Source: an uncultured Bacteroidota bacterium (GTDB taxonomy: Bacteria; Bacteroidota; Bacteroidia; Flavobacteriales; Flavobacteriaceae). Taken from it: 64,000 bases of DNA. Position 1 is the first letter of the stretch, and every line of letters starts with the position of its first letter. The notes beneath the pieces are model-generated. The model had not been told where the DNA came from. It was given only the letters and a program-made list of their open reading frames with translations, and did no database searches. Position numbers and translations under genes: made by a program. Location: the NCBI GenBank assembly GCA_902584445.1, contig CACHZY010000005.1, forward strand, positions 24,213 to 88,212. Reading direction: 5' to 3'. This document shows positions 16,609 through 25,371 of the stretch, in pieces.

Positions 16609-19236
16609 TTATTGTTGGGTTAAAATCATTTTTTTAATGGCGTAATAGGCAGGTTTCGGTTTTAATTTAGAATCAAAAATGAATCGATGTTTATTATGAT
16701 GAGGACCTGGTTTACCATCCACCATACCCCAAGTGTTAAAAGTAACAACACCTTGATCTTTTTTTGAAAGTAAGACACCTATTATATTTGCATAAGCTTT
16801 AGCCTGCCTCTGAAGTGCTTCATTTGAATTATTTCCATCCTCAATTCGGTAATCCATTTCAGTTACATGGAAATCTAAATCGTTTTTATGTGCCCAATCG
16901 ATTAAATCGCCTAAAAATTTTAATTGTGAACTATCATTCGCTAAAGGTTGGTCGCTCCTAAGGTGTGCTTGCCATCCTAGACCATTTATTCTCAGTCCTT
17001 TTGATCTTAGGTAAAGAATTGTTTTCTTTACTTGCCTCCACATTTTGGGCTCCATTCCCCCATGCTGGTTGAAAACCAAACTGATGTTGGGTGCATAACG
17101 ATTGGCAATTTCAAAAGCCTTAATTATATATGAAGGATAACCATTTTCATCTCTCCCAATTTGTACCCACGGGTTTTCCCATTTATCCATTCCTGGTTTT
17201 TCTTTAAACCAATTTCCTTCTCTTGTTATCGTCTCATTTACTACGTCCATCCACTTTACACTCGGCTCTTGATTCATTTTTTTACACAGGGCTGTGAAAT
17301 ATTCAGTCATATTTTTTTCGAGTTCTTTTGGGGTTCTATTATCTGCTTTTGCCCACCTCGAAGCTTGTGGGCTTACCGGACCGTGTATCCTTAATTTAAT
17401 TTGGTATTTATCTGCAAAACTTAGATAATCATCTATTAAGGTCCAGTCCCATACTCCAGGGGAAGGATGAACTCTAACTTGTTTTGCGCAATTCTCGGGA
17501 GTTGAGTAAGTAAATTCTCCTAAGAATAGATCTGATACTTTTGTATTTAGCTGATCATGATTTAAAGTTGCCCCAATGACTACATTATTGTTATCGTAAT
17601 TATTTTGATCTAATAATTTTTGAATACCAATTCCAAATTTACTTTTGGGTTTATTGATAAGGGTTTTCTTTGGAGGACTTAAAAAAGCCAATCCATCTGC
17701 TTTAATTTTCTTGTAAATACTTTCATATCCATCGACTTGTATCAAATTTTCTGTTTCTAAGGGATCTTTAGAATAATCAAATAATTCCTCTTGAATGATA
17801 TCTTTTTCACTTATTTCTTTCCCAATTTTTGATTTATTGATCCAAAGGGTATACCTGTAATCTGATGATCTAAAGCTGTAGCCCATATTTTGATTTCTTA
17901 GGTACTGGCTAACTGCATATTCTTTAACGGACTGAACTGAGCCATCCATTAATGGCAAGAGTGATTTGCCATCCAATCCATTATGCAAAGGAATATTGGC
18001 TAGTTCACAAAGTGTTGGAAAAATATCGACAAATTCAGTTGGGGAGTAAACCTTTCTAGGTGTTTGATCTTGAGGGGCATATATAATTAGAGGGGATCTA
18101 GTGGCCTGCTCAAAATTGGAATGCTTATTCCACAAACGGTGATCACCCAAATGATAACCGTGGTCTCCCCAAATAACTATAATGGTGTTGTCCATTAATC
18201 CTTTTGCATTTAATTTCTTTAAGATTTTTCCTATTTGAAAATCGATAAAAGTTACACATGCATAATAACCGTGGATTAATTCTCTTTCTAAATTATCATC
18301 TAGTTGTAATTGTCTATTTTCATCTAATTTATAGTCCCAATCAGGTGCTGAAAATGAGCGCATTTCACCGGAATTGTGATACGATAATCTACCTGTATTC
18401 TTTGCCCTTTCTCTAAACTCAGCTAATGGCATACGTTCCCTCTTATAAAGATCCCAATATTGTTTTGGGGCGGAAAACGGAAGATGAGGTTTTCTAAAAC
18501 CAACTGCCAGGAAAAATGGAGATTTACTGTCTTTGGTCAAATCATCAATCATATCAACTGCTTTAGCTGCAATAACTCCATCTGCATATGCCTGATCAGG
18601 TTTATCACTAAATGAGACGGGTGGCTTATATTTATTTTTTAGTGATTCGCCTAGATTGCCATTTCTGCTTATGCCATCTTTTTTTATGATAGAATTAATG
18701 TTAGCCTTTATTTTTTCATTTTGATAGTCTCCAAGAGTAGGGGGTCCGAAGGGTTTGGGGTAAGATAGCTGGTGAGGCTTAACAAATGGAATACTCCATG
18801 AAGGGGCATCGCTTTTTTTATCTACTCCCCTGGGGTCGAATATTTTTCCAACTCCAGCAGTAATAAATCCCATGGCTTTGAAATGTTGTGGAAGGGTGAC
18901 AATATTGGGCTTCTTATCTCTCATTTTGGTATTTAAATCGTAAACCTTGGTATAATCTGGACGTTTTCCTGTCAAAAGACTTATCCTAGACGGACTACAA
19001 ATCGCTTGTTGTGTGTGATTATTTAAAAATAAGGTTGACTTACGCGCTAAGAAATCAAGATTAGGTGTTATAGCCATCGCATCACCATAGCTTCTTATAG
19101 TTGGTTTTAAATCATCAACTGCGATGAAAACAATATTATAGGAAGTATTGTTTTGAGCTTTACTAAATGTCAGAAACAATAAGTAAATTACAACAAATGT
19201 ATTTCTGTATTTTTTCCTTGATGAAATTAGAACCAA
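16609..19236 (-). CDS. Sulfatase-GH10 xylanase fusion protein
   Basis: 875 residues in two enzymatic parts. Residues about 30-520 are an S1_7-like sulfatase, with AVDDLKPTIRSYG, the formylglycine site AICSPSRISLLTG (Cys80) and WGDHGYHLGDHRLWNKHS. Residues about 535-875 are a GH10-like barrel, with acid/base Glu668 in WMDVVNETI and nucleophile Glu793 in FHVTEMDYR. The GH10 part lacks the usual WH substrate motif seen in the stand-alone GH10 at 37306, so it is a divergent member. The N-terminus has a hydrophobic signal sequence, and the ORF start is TTG. The fusion would join desulfation and backbone cleavage on one polypeptide. A terminator separates it from the susCD operon, so it likely has its own promoter and is followed by the second sulfatase. 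Confidence 0.9.
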   Translation of the reverse strand: MVLISSRKKYRNTFVVIYLLFLTFSKAQNNTSYNIVFIAVDDLKPTIRSYGDAMAITPNLDFLARKSTLFLNNHTQQAICSPSRISLLTGKRPDYTKVYDLNTKMRDKKPNIVTLPQHFKAMGFITAGVGKIFDPRGVDKKSDAPSWSIPFVKPHQLSYPKPFGPPTLGDYQNEKIKANINSIIKKDGISRNGNLGESLKNKYKPPVSFSDKPDQAYADGVIAAKAVDMIDDLTKDSKSPFFLAVGFRKPHLPFSAPKQYWDLYKRERMPLAEFRERAKNTGRLSYHNSGEMRSFSAPDWDYKLDENRQLQLDDNLERELIHGYYACVTFIDFQIGKILKKLNAKGLMDNTIIVIWGDHGYHLGDHRLWNKHSNFEQATRSPLIIYAPQDQTPRKVYSPTEFVDIFPTLCELANIPLHNGLDGKSLLPLMDGSVQSVKEYAVSQYLRNQNMGYSFRSSDYRYTLWINKSKIGKEISEKDIIQEELFDYSKDPLETENLIQVDGYESIYKKIKADGLAFLSPPKKTLINKPKSKFGIGIQKLLDQNNYDNNNVVIGATLNHDQLNTKVSDLFLGEFTYSTPENCAKQVRVHPSPGVWDWTLIDDYLSFADKYQIKLRIHGPVSPQASRWAKADNRTPKELEKNMTEYFTALCKKMNQEPSVKWMDVVNETITREGNWFKEKPGMDKWENPWVQIGRDENGYPSYIIKAFEIANRYAPNISLVFNQHGGMEPKMWRQVKKTILYLRSKGLRINGLGWQAHLRSDQPLANDSSQLKFLGDLIDWAHKNDLDFHVTEMDYRIEDGNNSNEALQRQAKAYANIIGVLLSKKDQGVVTFNTWGMVDGKPGPHHNKHRFIFDSKLKPKPAYYAIKKMILTQQ

Positions 19237-19281
19237 TTTATTTCAAGTTATTATCTATGTTAATTTTATTGAAATGACTTA

Positions 19282-19320
19282 AAAAAAAACCCGCCATTTT
19301 AAAAAATTAGCAGGTTTTAA
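19282..19320 (-). terminator. Rho-independent terminator at the end of the susCD operon
   Basis: On the minus strand AACCTGC pairs with GCGGGTT (one T-G wobble) around an AT-rich loop, followed by a run of Ts. It is placed about 40 bases after the stop of the 122-residue-track ORF at 19361 and before the sulfatase-GH10 gene. Confidence 0.75.
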
Positions 19321-19360
19321 AATACTTAATCATTAAAATAATTTGACAATAAAGAACTAA

Positions 19361-19711
19361 TTACTTAGTATCAGCTTCTTTTCTTGCTTTGTTACTCAGA
19401 CTCATGACCTTATTCGCCATTTTTTTTCCAAACCGATCAGTTAGTTTATTTTTAGCGTTCACATATTCTTCAGTATAAATCTCTCTTTTTTGCTCTTGTG
19501 AAAGTCCTTTGCCTCTGATTTTTTTCGATGCGTTTACCACGCGATCTAAAAAAACTTGATTAATAAAAGCCGTGTCCTCTTCTGTAAGTTCCATATTTTT
19601 AGCAACATAATCTGAAAATAGTTTTGCTCTATCTACTTGATATTTATTTGCAGTTTGTGCAAGGCCAACTATAGGCAAAGCAAGAAAAAGAATTAAAAAT
19701 AATTTTTTCAT
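19361..19711 (-). CDS. Small secreted protein of unknown function downstream of susD
   Basis: I do not recognise a named family. The ORF track starts at 19729 inside the susD stop region, but the ATG at 19711 (MKKLFLILFLALPIVGLAQ) gives a clean signal peptide and starts 10 bases after the susD stop. The mature part is about 97 residues, highly charged and mostly helical in appearance, with no Cys. It begins TANKYQVDRAKLFSDYV and contains repeated Lys/Arg-Glu patterns. It is the last gene before a hairpin terminator, so it is co-transcribed with susC and susD. Its position points to a periplasmic accessory role, for example a chaperone or binding protein, but nothing in the sequence proves this. 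Confidence 0.72.
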   Translation of the reverse strand: MKKLFLILFLALPIVGLAQTANKYQVDRAKLFSDYVAKNMELTEEDTAFINQVFLDRVVNASKKIRGKGLSQEQKREIYTEEYVNAKNKLTDRFGKKMANKVMSLSNKARKEADTK

Positions 19712-19721
19712 TTTAAATACT

Positions 19722-21260
19722 TTAATCAATTAATTCGTTAGTGTTGATTTCATCCGTTGGAAAAGGCAAAAACATAACTTTACCTTCATCTTCTGATAGA
19801 ATAAGATCTCTGTTAGCTACATAATGAGCAGTACCAATTTTATCGTTATTTGGTTTAATAGTATTCTCCAAGAAATATTGGAAACCTCTTCTTCTGTTAT
19901 TATGTGCATCCTGTCCCTCTCCTAAAAGTTCAAACTTATACTCATCCATAATTGCGTCTCTAAATGATGCTTGACCTTGACTATATTCAGCTCGAGCAGT
20001 TACTCCTGCCCTAGAAAGAACTTCATTAAGATAAATCATTTCCTCACCATTTTGAAGTTCGTTTGATATTTCGGCTAACATCAAAAGTAAGTCAGCATAA
20101 CGATATATAAGAATATTTTGACTGTTGTATTGTTGGTTATGAGAAGTGTCTTTTTCAACAAATTTAAAGAAGTAGGGATGTGCATTCCTGAAGTTATTTC
20201 TATTTTGTCTTACAGGCCAAACCTCAACTGGGTTACCATTATCTGCACGATTCCAAGAAGATAAATAAGTCCCAGCAATTCGATTGTCATTAGGGTAAGT
20301 AGCTACGTGATAATCATAAAAAGTTGCAAGAACACTGAACCATCCAAAATGCATCCCCATTTTATATTTAAATGGAGTATAGTTTCTTCCCATTTGAGAA
20401 TTCGCTGCAGCTTCAGAAATTTGAAGCTCAAAAATTGATTCCGTAGAATTTTCTCCATCAGTACTAAAAAGGCTACCAAAATCGCTAACTAAAGTATATT
20501 GTCCGTAAGCTTTTTTCGCTTCATTATAGGCCTCTTGCCAATAGTTACTAATCGATGGATCAGCAATCGTTGCATTGGTAGCCATAGTCATATACAATTT
20601 TGCCAATAACATTGAAGCAGCGTGTTGTTTAGGATAACCCTTGCCAGCATCCCCATTCATAAGGCTTTGAGCCATTTTAGCATCCGAAACAATTTGAGCG
20701 TAAACTTCAGCCTGAGTAGATTTAGCTTTATTAAGGTTATCAGATGAGGGTAATTCTAACCATAAAGGAATGTCTCCCCACAAACGAACTAAATTAAAAT
20801 AGGACCATGCTCTAATAAAATATGCATGACCAGCTACATCATTAATAGGGTCAAGTGCATCATTTTCATTGATTGCTACATATGAAATTATTGCATTACT
20901 CCTAGCAATTGCAGAGTAGAGTCCCCGCCATAGAAATGCTGAATCAGCATCTAGAGTGGGCTTTAATGAATATAAGTTAGCATTATTTACATTGTTTACA
21001 TTGTTACCATTTTTTCCGGTACCAAATAGTCCTGAAAAACCATTTACTACGAAATACCTTCTTTCTTGGGCATCATAATTGGTTAAGGCTTCATAGGCGC
21101 CGTCCCTTGCAGCTGCAGCTGTGTTGGGGTCAGTGTATATATTACTATCAAGAAAAATTGGTGATTCATCAAGATCACAGGAAAGATAAATTCCTGAAAG
21201 CATTATAAATAATAGGGCTTTGAAGTAATTTGATATATTGTTTATTATAAATTTTTTCAT
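19722..21260 (-). CDS. susD: SusD/RagB-family glycan-binding lipoprotein
   Basis: Outer-membrane surface lipoprotein that captures glycans and acts as the lid of the SusC transporter. 512 residues with lipobox IYLSC (Cys28). Typical SusD features are the N-terminal helical TPR-like part, AYFIRAWSYFNLVRLWGDIPLW near residue 145, and the C-terminal region with LIYRYADLLLMLAEISNE and FELLGEGQDAHNNRRR. It begins 11 bases after susC, forming the core import pair of the PUL. The bound glycan is inferred as xylan-type from neighbouring enzymes only. Confidence 0.95.
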   Translation of the reverse strand: MKKFIINNISNYFKALLFIMLSGIYLSCDLDESPIFLDSNIYTDPNTAAAARDGAYEALTNYDAQERRYFVVNGFSGLFGTGKNGNNVNNVNNANLYSLKPTLDADSAFLWRGLYSAIARSNAIISYVAINENDALDPINDVAGHAYFIRAWSYFNLVRLWGDIPLWLELPSSDNLNKAKSTQAEVYAQIVSDAKMAQSLMNGDAGKGYPKQHAASMLLAKLYMTMATNATIADPSISNYWQEAYNEAKKAYGQYTLVSDFGSLFSTDGENSTESIFELQISEAAANSQMGRNYTPFKYKMGMHFGWFSVLATFYDYHVATYPNDNRIAGTYLSSWNRADNGNPVEVWPVRQNRNNFRNAHPYFFKFVEKDTSHNQQYNSQNILIYRYADLLLMLAEISNELQNGEEMIYLNEVLSRAGVTARAEYSQGQASFRDAIMDEYKFELLGEGQDAHNNRRRGFQYFLENTIKPNNDKIGTAHYVANRDLILSEDEGKVMFLPFPTDEINTNELID

Positions 21261-21271
21261 GATTTCGTATA

Positions 21272-24200
21272 TTAAAAGTTCATGTTAATTCCTACCAAAA
21301 TATTCTTAGCGTTTGGAGGACTGTGCCAATCCACACCTTGAATAAGACCTGTCCACATAAAGCTTGTGACCTCAGGATCAAAGCCAGTATAGTCTGTCCA
21401 AGTAAACAAGTTTTGACCAGTAACATAAACACTTAGTTTTGACGGTTTAAATGCTGACGCGCCTCCAAAGAACTCATTCACAGGAACATCATAAGCCAAT
21501 GTTACATTATTTAATCTAAGGAAACTTCCATCTTCTAAAAAGTTGTCAGTCATTGTCCTTCTGTTTATATGTTTTTGATACCCAACTTTTGGATAAGTGG
21601 TATTAGGGTTTTCAGGGGTCCAAGCGTTAAAATAGGCATCTGACATTATATTTCTAGCAAAGTTTCCTCCCTCAGCCATTGCTGTCCCTAGTTGTGGTGT
21701 TGCTCCATTAGCTATTTGATTACCTTCAACACCATTAAATAGCATACTTAAAGATAAATTTTTGTATGAAGCATTAATGTTAAATCCATAAACAAAGTCA
21801 GGATTAGGGTTCCCAATAATCGTCCTATCTAATGTATTTACCTCGCCATCACCGTTTGAATCAATAATCTTGAGATCACCTGGCTCAGACATAACACCAT
21901 CAATTAGATACATTTGATCATCCTGTTGAAAGATACCATCAGTTTTCCAACCATAAAAAAGCGCAGCTTCCTCACCATCAATAAATGCATTTGCAGGATG
22001 AGAAAAATGTTGGCCTCTACTTATTGACTGGCCTTGATAAAAAGCTCTTTTCTCTAATTTTCCATCAATCAAAATATCAGCAGGTGGCAAACCTAGATTT
22101 ACAATCTTAGTTCTATTAAATGCTATGTTTCCACCTATTGAAAGGTTTAAGTCCTCTCTTTCCAATGCTGCTATATCAAGTCCAAGTTCAATTCCTTTGT
22201 TCTCAAGTTCCCCTCTGTTTAGAGAAATATTAGAAAAACCTGATGAGGTAGGTATTGGGGCAACTTGAAGCAGATCTTTTGTAGTCTTATCGTACACATC
22301 TACAGTTCCAGAAATCCTACCATTTAAAATTCCAAAATCAACTCCAACATTTATTTGCTCCGTAGTCTCCCAAGTTAATTGATCATTAGCAATATTATTT
22401 AAGATTAAAGGAATAGTAGTTCCATTACCAGGAGTACCATATAATACGTTTGGATCTGAACCAAAATTTGAAAGGGTTGCGTATGATCCTATACCATGAT
22501 TTCCAATTTGACCCCATCCTGCCCTTACTTTAAAGTTAGAAAAAAGATCCAAATCTTTTATAAAATCCTCACTGCCTGCTCTCCAAGCAAAGGCAAATGA
22601 GGGGAAAAAGCCATATCTGTTGTCTTCACTGAATTTTGAGACCCCATCTCTCCTGAAAGTTGAGGTTAAAACATATTTGTCTCTAAATGTGTAATTAAAT
22701 CTTCCCAATAATGAAAACATCTTTTGGTCTTGTGCAATATACGCTAAGGGGGTTGTTATGTTGGACCCTAGAAAAGGTTGCCTTACGGTTAACTGAGTAG
22801 AATCAAAATTTGTTACTATGTAAACACTTTTTTCGACATCTCTGACATCATAAGTTACACCAAGTGTTGCATTTACTCTATGATTTTTATTAAAGTTTCG
22901 GTTAAATCTCAAAAAATTATTAACCTGATAAGACTTTTGATTTAAACCGTTTAGCACTAACATTCCGTTATTAACTGCTCCTTGGAAGGTTGTTACTCCA
23001 TAAAAACGTCTTCTGTCTTTACTTCTCATATTTCCTCCAGCCTTGAATTCGTATGAAAGACCTTTGATAGGGAAATCATATTTTACAGACAAAGAACCAA
23101 TAAGTCTATCCTCTACTGATTCGTCATGATAATCATCTATCCAAGTGTAAGGGTTTGCATTAAAGTCATCGTCATCTTGTGCTAAATCAGGATCGGTAAA
23201 GTCATCTATTATACTTGGATTAGCTGGTCTAAAAGAAAGAATATTTCTTACAAAACTTTGCTTGTTTCCAATTAGGTCGCCACCTTCAGAAAAATCTGAT
23301 TCAGAAAAGAAAGCACTAAATCTAGCCTCAACTTTTAAATTATCAGTAACATTTTGGTTAACATTAATTCTGATGTCTCCCGATTTAAAACCTGAATTTT
23401 TTACAAGTCCAGCTTGGTCATTGAAACCTGCTGAGATATAATAGTCTCCCTTCTCACTCCCTCCAGATACAGAAGCTCCAAAATTTGTGCTTTTACCAAC
23501 TTGTAAAACTTCATCTTGCCAATCAGTCAGTGAAGCCGGTTCAGCTTGTAATACATTACCTGAATAACCAAAAACTGTTCCGTCAATTACCTCCCAATTT
23601 CGAGGGTTGCCTGCCCAGTCTTGAACGTCATTATCGTAATTTATGTAATCCATAGGGTCAAGAACATCAATTCTTTTTGAAAGACTTCTGAATGAAGAAC
23701 TATAGAATACATTTATATCATTTTTATCTTTTTTACCTTTTTTAGTTGTAATTAAAACTACACCATTAGCTCCCCTAGAACCATATATAGCAGTAGCAGA
23801 TGCATCTTTTAGTATTTGCATACTTTCAATATCTCTAGGATTTATACCATTTAGTCCATTTTGTTGCTCTTGGCCAGTATTTCCAAAACCACCTGTTCCT
23901 TGAGTACCTTCTCCAGCAGATGAGATAATAACACCATCAACAACATAAAGAGGCTCGTTATTCCCTCTTAAACTGTTTGTTCCTCTTATTCTTACACTAA
24001 TTCCTGAGTTAGGATTAGCTGCGTTTTGTGTTACTTGAACACCAGCAGCCCTACCTTGAAGTAATTGATCAATAGTAACGGATTGTCTAGCAATATTGTC
24101 CTCCACTTTCACAGAAGCTACGGACCCTGTTAGATCCCGCTTTAATACTGTTCCATATCCGACAACTACTACCTCGTCAAGCTCAGATACGTCAGGACTT

Positions 24201-24475
24201 AAATTTACATTAACTGTACTTTTGCCAGTAATATTGACTTGGCTTTCAAGAAAGCCAATGTAAGAAAAAATTAGTGTGTCAGATCCTTCAGGGATATTTA
24301 CACTGTAATTACCATCAAAATCAGTAATAGATCCAACTCCATCTGATCCTTTAACAGATACCGTTGCCCCAGGAAGTGGGTTTCCTGTATCGTCAAAAAC
24401 CACTCCACTAACAATGGAATCTTGGGCCATTATTAATGAGGGTAACATTAAAAGTGTTATTAAAAACTTTTTCAT
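21272..24475 (-). CDS. susC: SusC/RagA-family TonB-linked outer-membrane transporter
   Basis: 1,067-residue TonB-dependent transporter importing oligosaccharides with its SusD partner. A signal peptide ends near MAQDS. A carboxypeptidase-D-regulatory-like domain follows (SGVVFDDTGNPLPGATVSV). Then come the SusC signature ELDEVVVVGYGTVLKRDLTGSV and the plug domain (LLQGRAAGVQVTQN, RIRGTNSLRGNNEPLYVVDGV, MQILKDASATAIYGSRGANGV). The remainder is the beta barrel, ending in NILVGINMNF. The first gene of the susC-susD-small-protein operon, preceded by a TAATTTTG element. Confidence 0.97.
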   Translation of the reverse strand: MKKFLITLLMLPSLIMAQDSIVSGVVFDDTGNPLPGATVSVKGSDGVGSITDFDGNYSVNIPEGSDTLIFSYIGFLESQVNITGKSTVNVNLSPDVSELDEVVVVGYGTVLKRDLTGSVASVKVEDNIARQSVTIDQLLQGRAAGVQVTQNAANPNSGISVRIRGTNSLRGNNEPLYVVDGVIISSAGEGTQGTGGFGNTGQEQQNGLNGINPRDIESMQILKDASATAIYGSRGANGVVLITTKKGKKDKNDINVFYSSSFRSLSKRIDVLDPMDYINYDNDVQDWAGNPRNWEVIDGTVFGYSGNVLQAEPASLTDWQDEVLQVGKSTNFGASVSGGSEKGDYYISAGFNDQAGLVKNSGFKSGDIRINVNQNVTDNLKVEARFSAFFSESDFSEGGDLIGNKQSFVRNILSFRPANPSIIDDFTDPDLAQDDDDFNANPYTWIDDYHDESVEDRLIGSLSVKYDFPIKGLSYEFKAGGNMRSKDRRRFYGVTTFQGAVNNGMLVLNGLNQKSYQVNNFLRFNRNFNKNHRVNATLGVTYDVRDVEKSVYIVTNFDSTQLTVRQPFLGSNITTPLAYIAQDQKMFSLLGRFNYTFRDKYVLTSTFRRDGVSKFSEDNRYGFFPSFAFAWRAGSEDFIKDLDLFSNFKVRAGWGQIGNHGIGSYATLSNFGSDPNVLYGTPGNGTTIPLILNNIANDQLTWETTEQINVGVDFGILNGRISGTVDVYDKTTKDLLQVAPIPTSSGFSNISLNRGELENKGIELGLDIAALEREDLNLSIGGNIAFNRTKIVNLGLPPADILIDGKLEKRAFYQGQSISRGQHFSHPANAFIDGEEAALFYGWKTDGIFQQDDQMYLIDGVMSEPGDLKIIDSNGDGEVNTLDRTIIGNPNPDFVYGFNINASYKNLSLSMLFNGVEGNQIANGATPQLGTAMAEGGNFARNIMSDAYFNAWTPENPNTTYPKVGYQKHINRRTMTDNFLEDGSFLRLNNVTLAYDVPVNEFFGGASAFKPSKLSVYVTGQNLFTWTDYTGFDPEVTSFMWTGLIQGVDWHSPPNAKNILVGINMNF

Positions 24476-24498
24476 TTGTTTGGTTTAAATTAATTGCT

Positions 24499-24506
24499 CA
24501 AAATTA
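24499..24506 (-). promoter_or_regulatory. Candidate -7 element (TAATTTTG) for susC
   Basis: Minus-strand TAATTTTG matches TAnnTTTG and ends 23 bases before the susC ATG. TTG triplets lie upstream but not at the ideal 19-21 base distance. The 161-base gap to the upstream lipoprotein gene fits a separate promoter for susCD. Confidence 0.35.
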
Positions 24507-24636
24507 ACTAGTCGCTAACCTTCAACTTACAACTTTTGGTTTATTTTTTATAATAAATTAATCAATAATTGGAAAATCTTTGTTCTGGTCTATTTCCTTT
24601 ATAGGAGTTTTTAAGCTTTAGTTTTGAGTAATTAAA

Positions 24637-25371
24637 TTAATCAACCTTAAATGAAAAGACTATGGAGTAAGAGCTATTGTTGTTAGAATCAGTTGCTTTA
24701 ACTCTCCAATAGTAATTATTTCCTGAACTAACTTGTACAGACTTAGATTTAGCTGATAGGTTTTTGTTTGAAGAAATAGGCTCTTGTAATCCATCAGTTG
24801 TATCAATATAAAGGCCATAAGTAAGGGATGAATTTTCTGGGTGAGATCCCTCCCAGCTTAGCTCAACTGAAGTAGTGCTTGATGGGAATACATGTCCAGA
24901 AGAAGGAGATATAAGAGTTGATGGATAAGGGGGATAGTTACTTATTCCATTCCCTGATAAATAGAATTTCCAAGTAGAAGATTCAGCAGTCTTGGATGTG
25001 CCATTCCTTTTTGACGTAACCTTCCATGAGTATGGTGTACCATTGCTTAGTGTAACCGCTTTGTTTGTAGACGTTATGTTTGTTTGATTGATTACTTGAT
25101 TAGAATTTAAATTAGTAATTCTAAGATCATAACTATCTGTATTATTTCCTGCAGTCCATTGAAAGTTTACACTACTTTGAGAATTACTTACAGATGTTCC
25201 TTCCTCACAGACTTTGTTGTTCGTAGGACTTGTTAGCATTGCCACAGAGGGAGGATCAACTGTTTGAACGGGAGGGGTGATTACATCATCACTACCACCG
25301 TCACCTCCACCTCCACAAGAAATTATGAAAAGGGATGCAAACGCAAAATATTTGAAAAACACCTTTTTCAT
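24637..25371 (-). CDS. Lipoprotein with two FN3-like domains, coupled to the T9SS giant protein
   Basis: A 244-residue lipoprotein with lipobox FIISC (Cys19) followed by a Gly/Asp-rich linker. Two FN3-like domains follow: about 55-140 (VNFQWTAGNNTDSYDLRI ... YSWKVTSKRNG) and about 155-244 (VELSWEGSHPENSSLTYGLY ... YYWRVKATDSNNNSS). A Cys in NNKVC follows the linker. It is homologous along its full length to the lipoprotein at 10227. Its ATG overlaps the stop of the 1,657-residue gene (ATGA), so the two are probably made together. It may act as a surface glycan-binding protein or as an anchor or escort for the T9SS-exported partner. The second idea is favoured because the paralogue partners a protease, which needs no glycan binding. 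Confidence 0.82.
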   Translation of the reverse strand: MKKVFFKYFAFASLFIISCGGGGDGGSDDVITPPVQTVDPPSVAMLTSPTNNKVCEEGTSVSNSQSSVNFQWTAGNNTDSYDLRITNLNSNQVINQTNITSTNKAVTLSNGTPYSWKVTSKRNGTSKTAESSTWKFYLSGNGISNYPPYPSTLISPSSGHVFPSSTTSVELSWEGSHPENSSLTYGLYIDTTDGLQEPISSNKNLSAKSKSVQVSSGNNYYWRVKATDSNNNSSYSIVFSFKVD

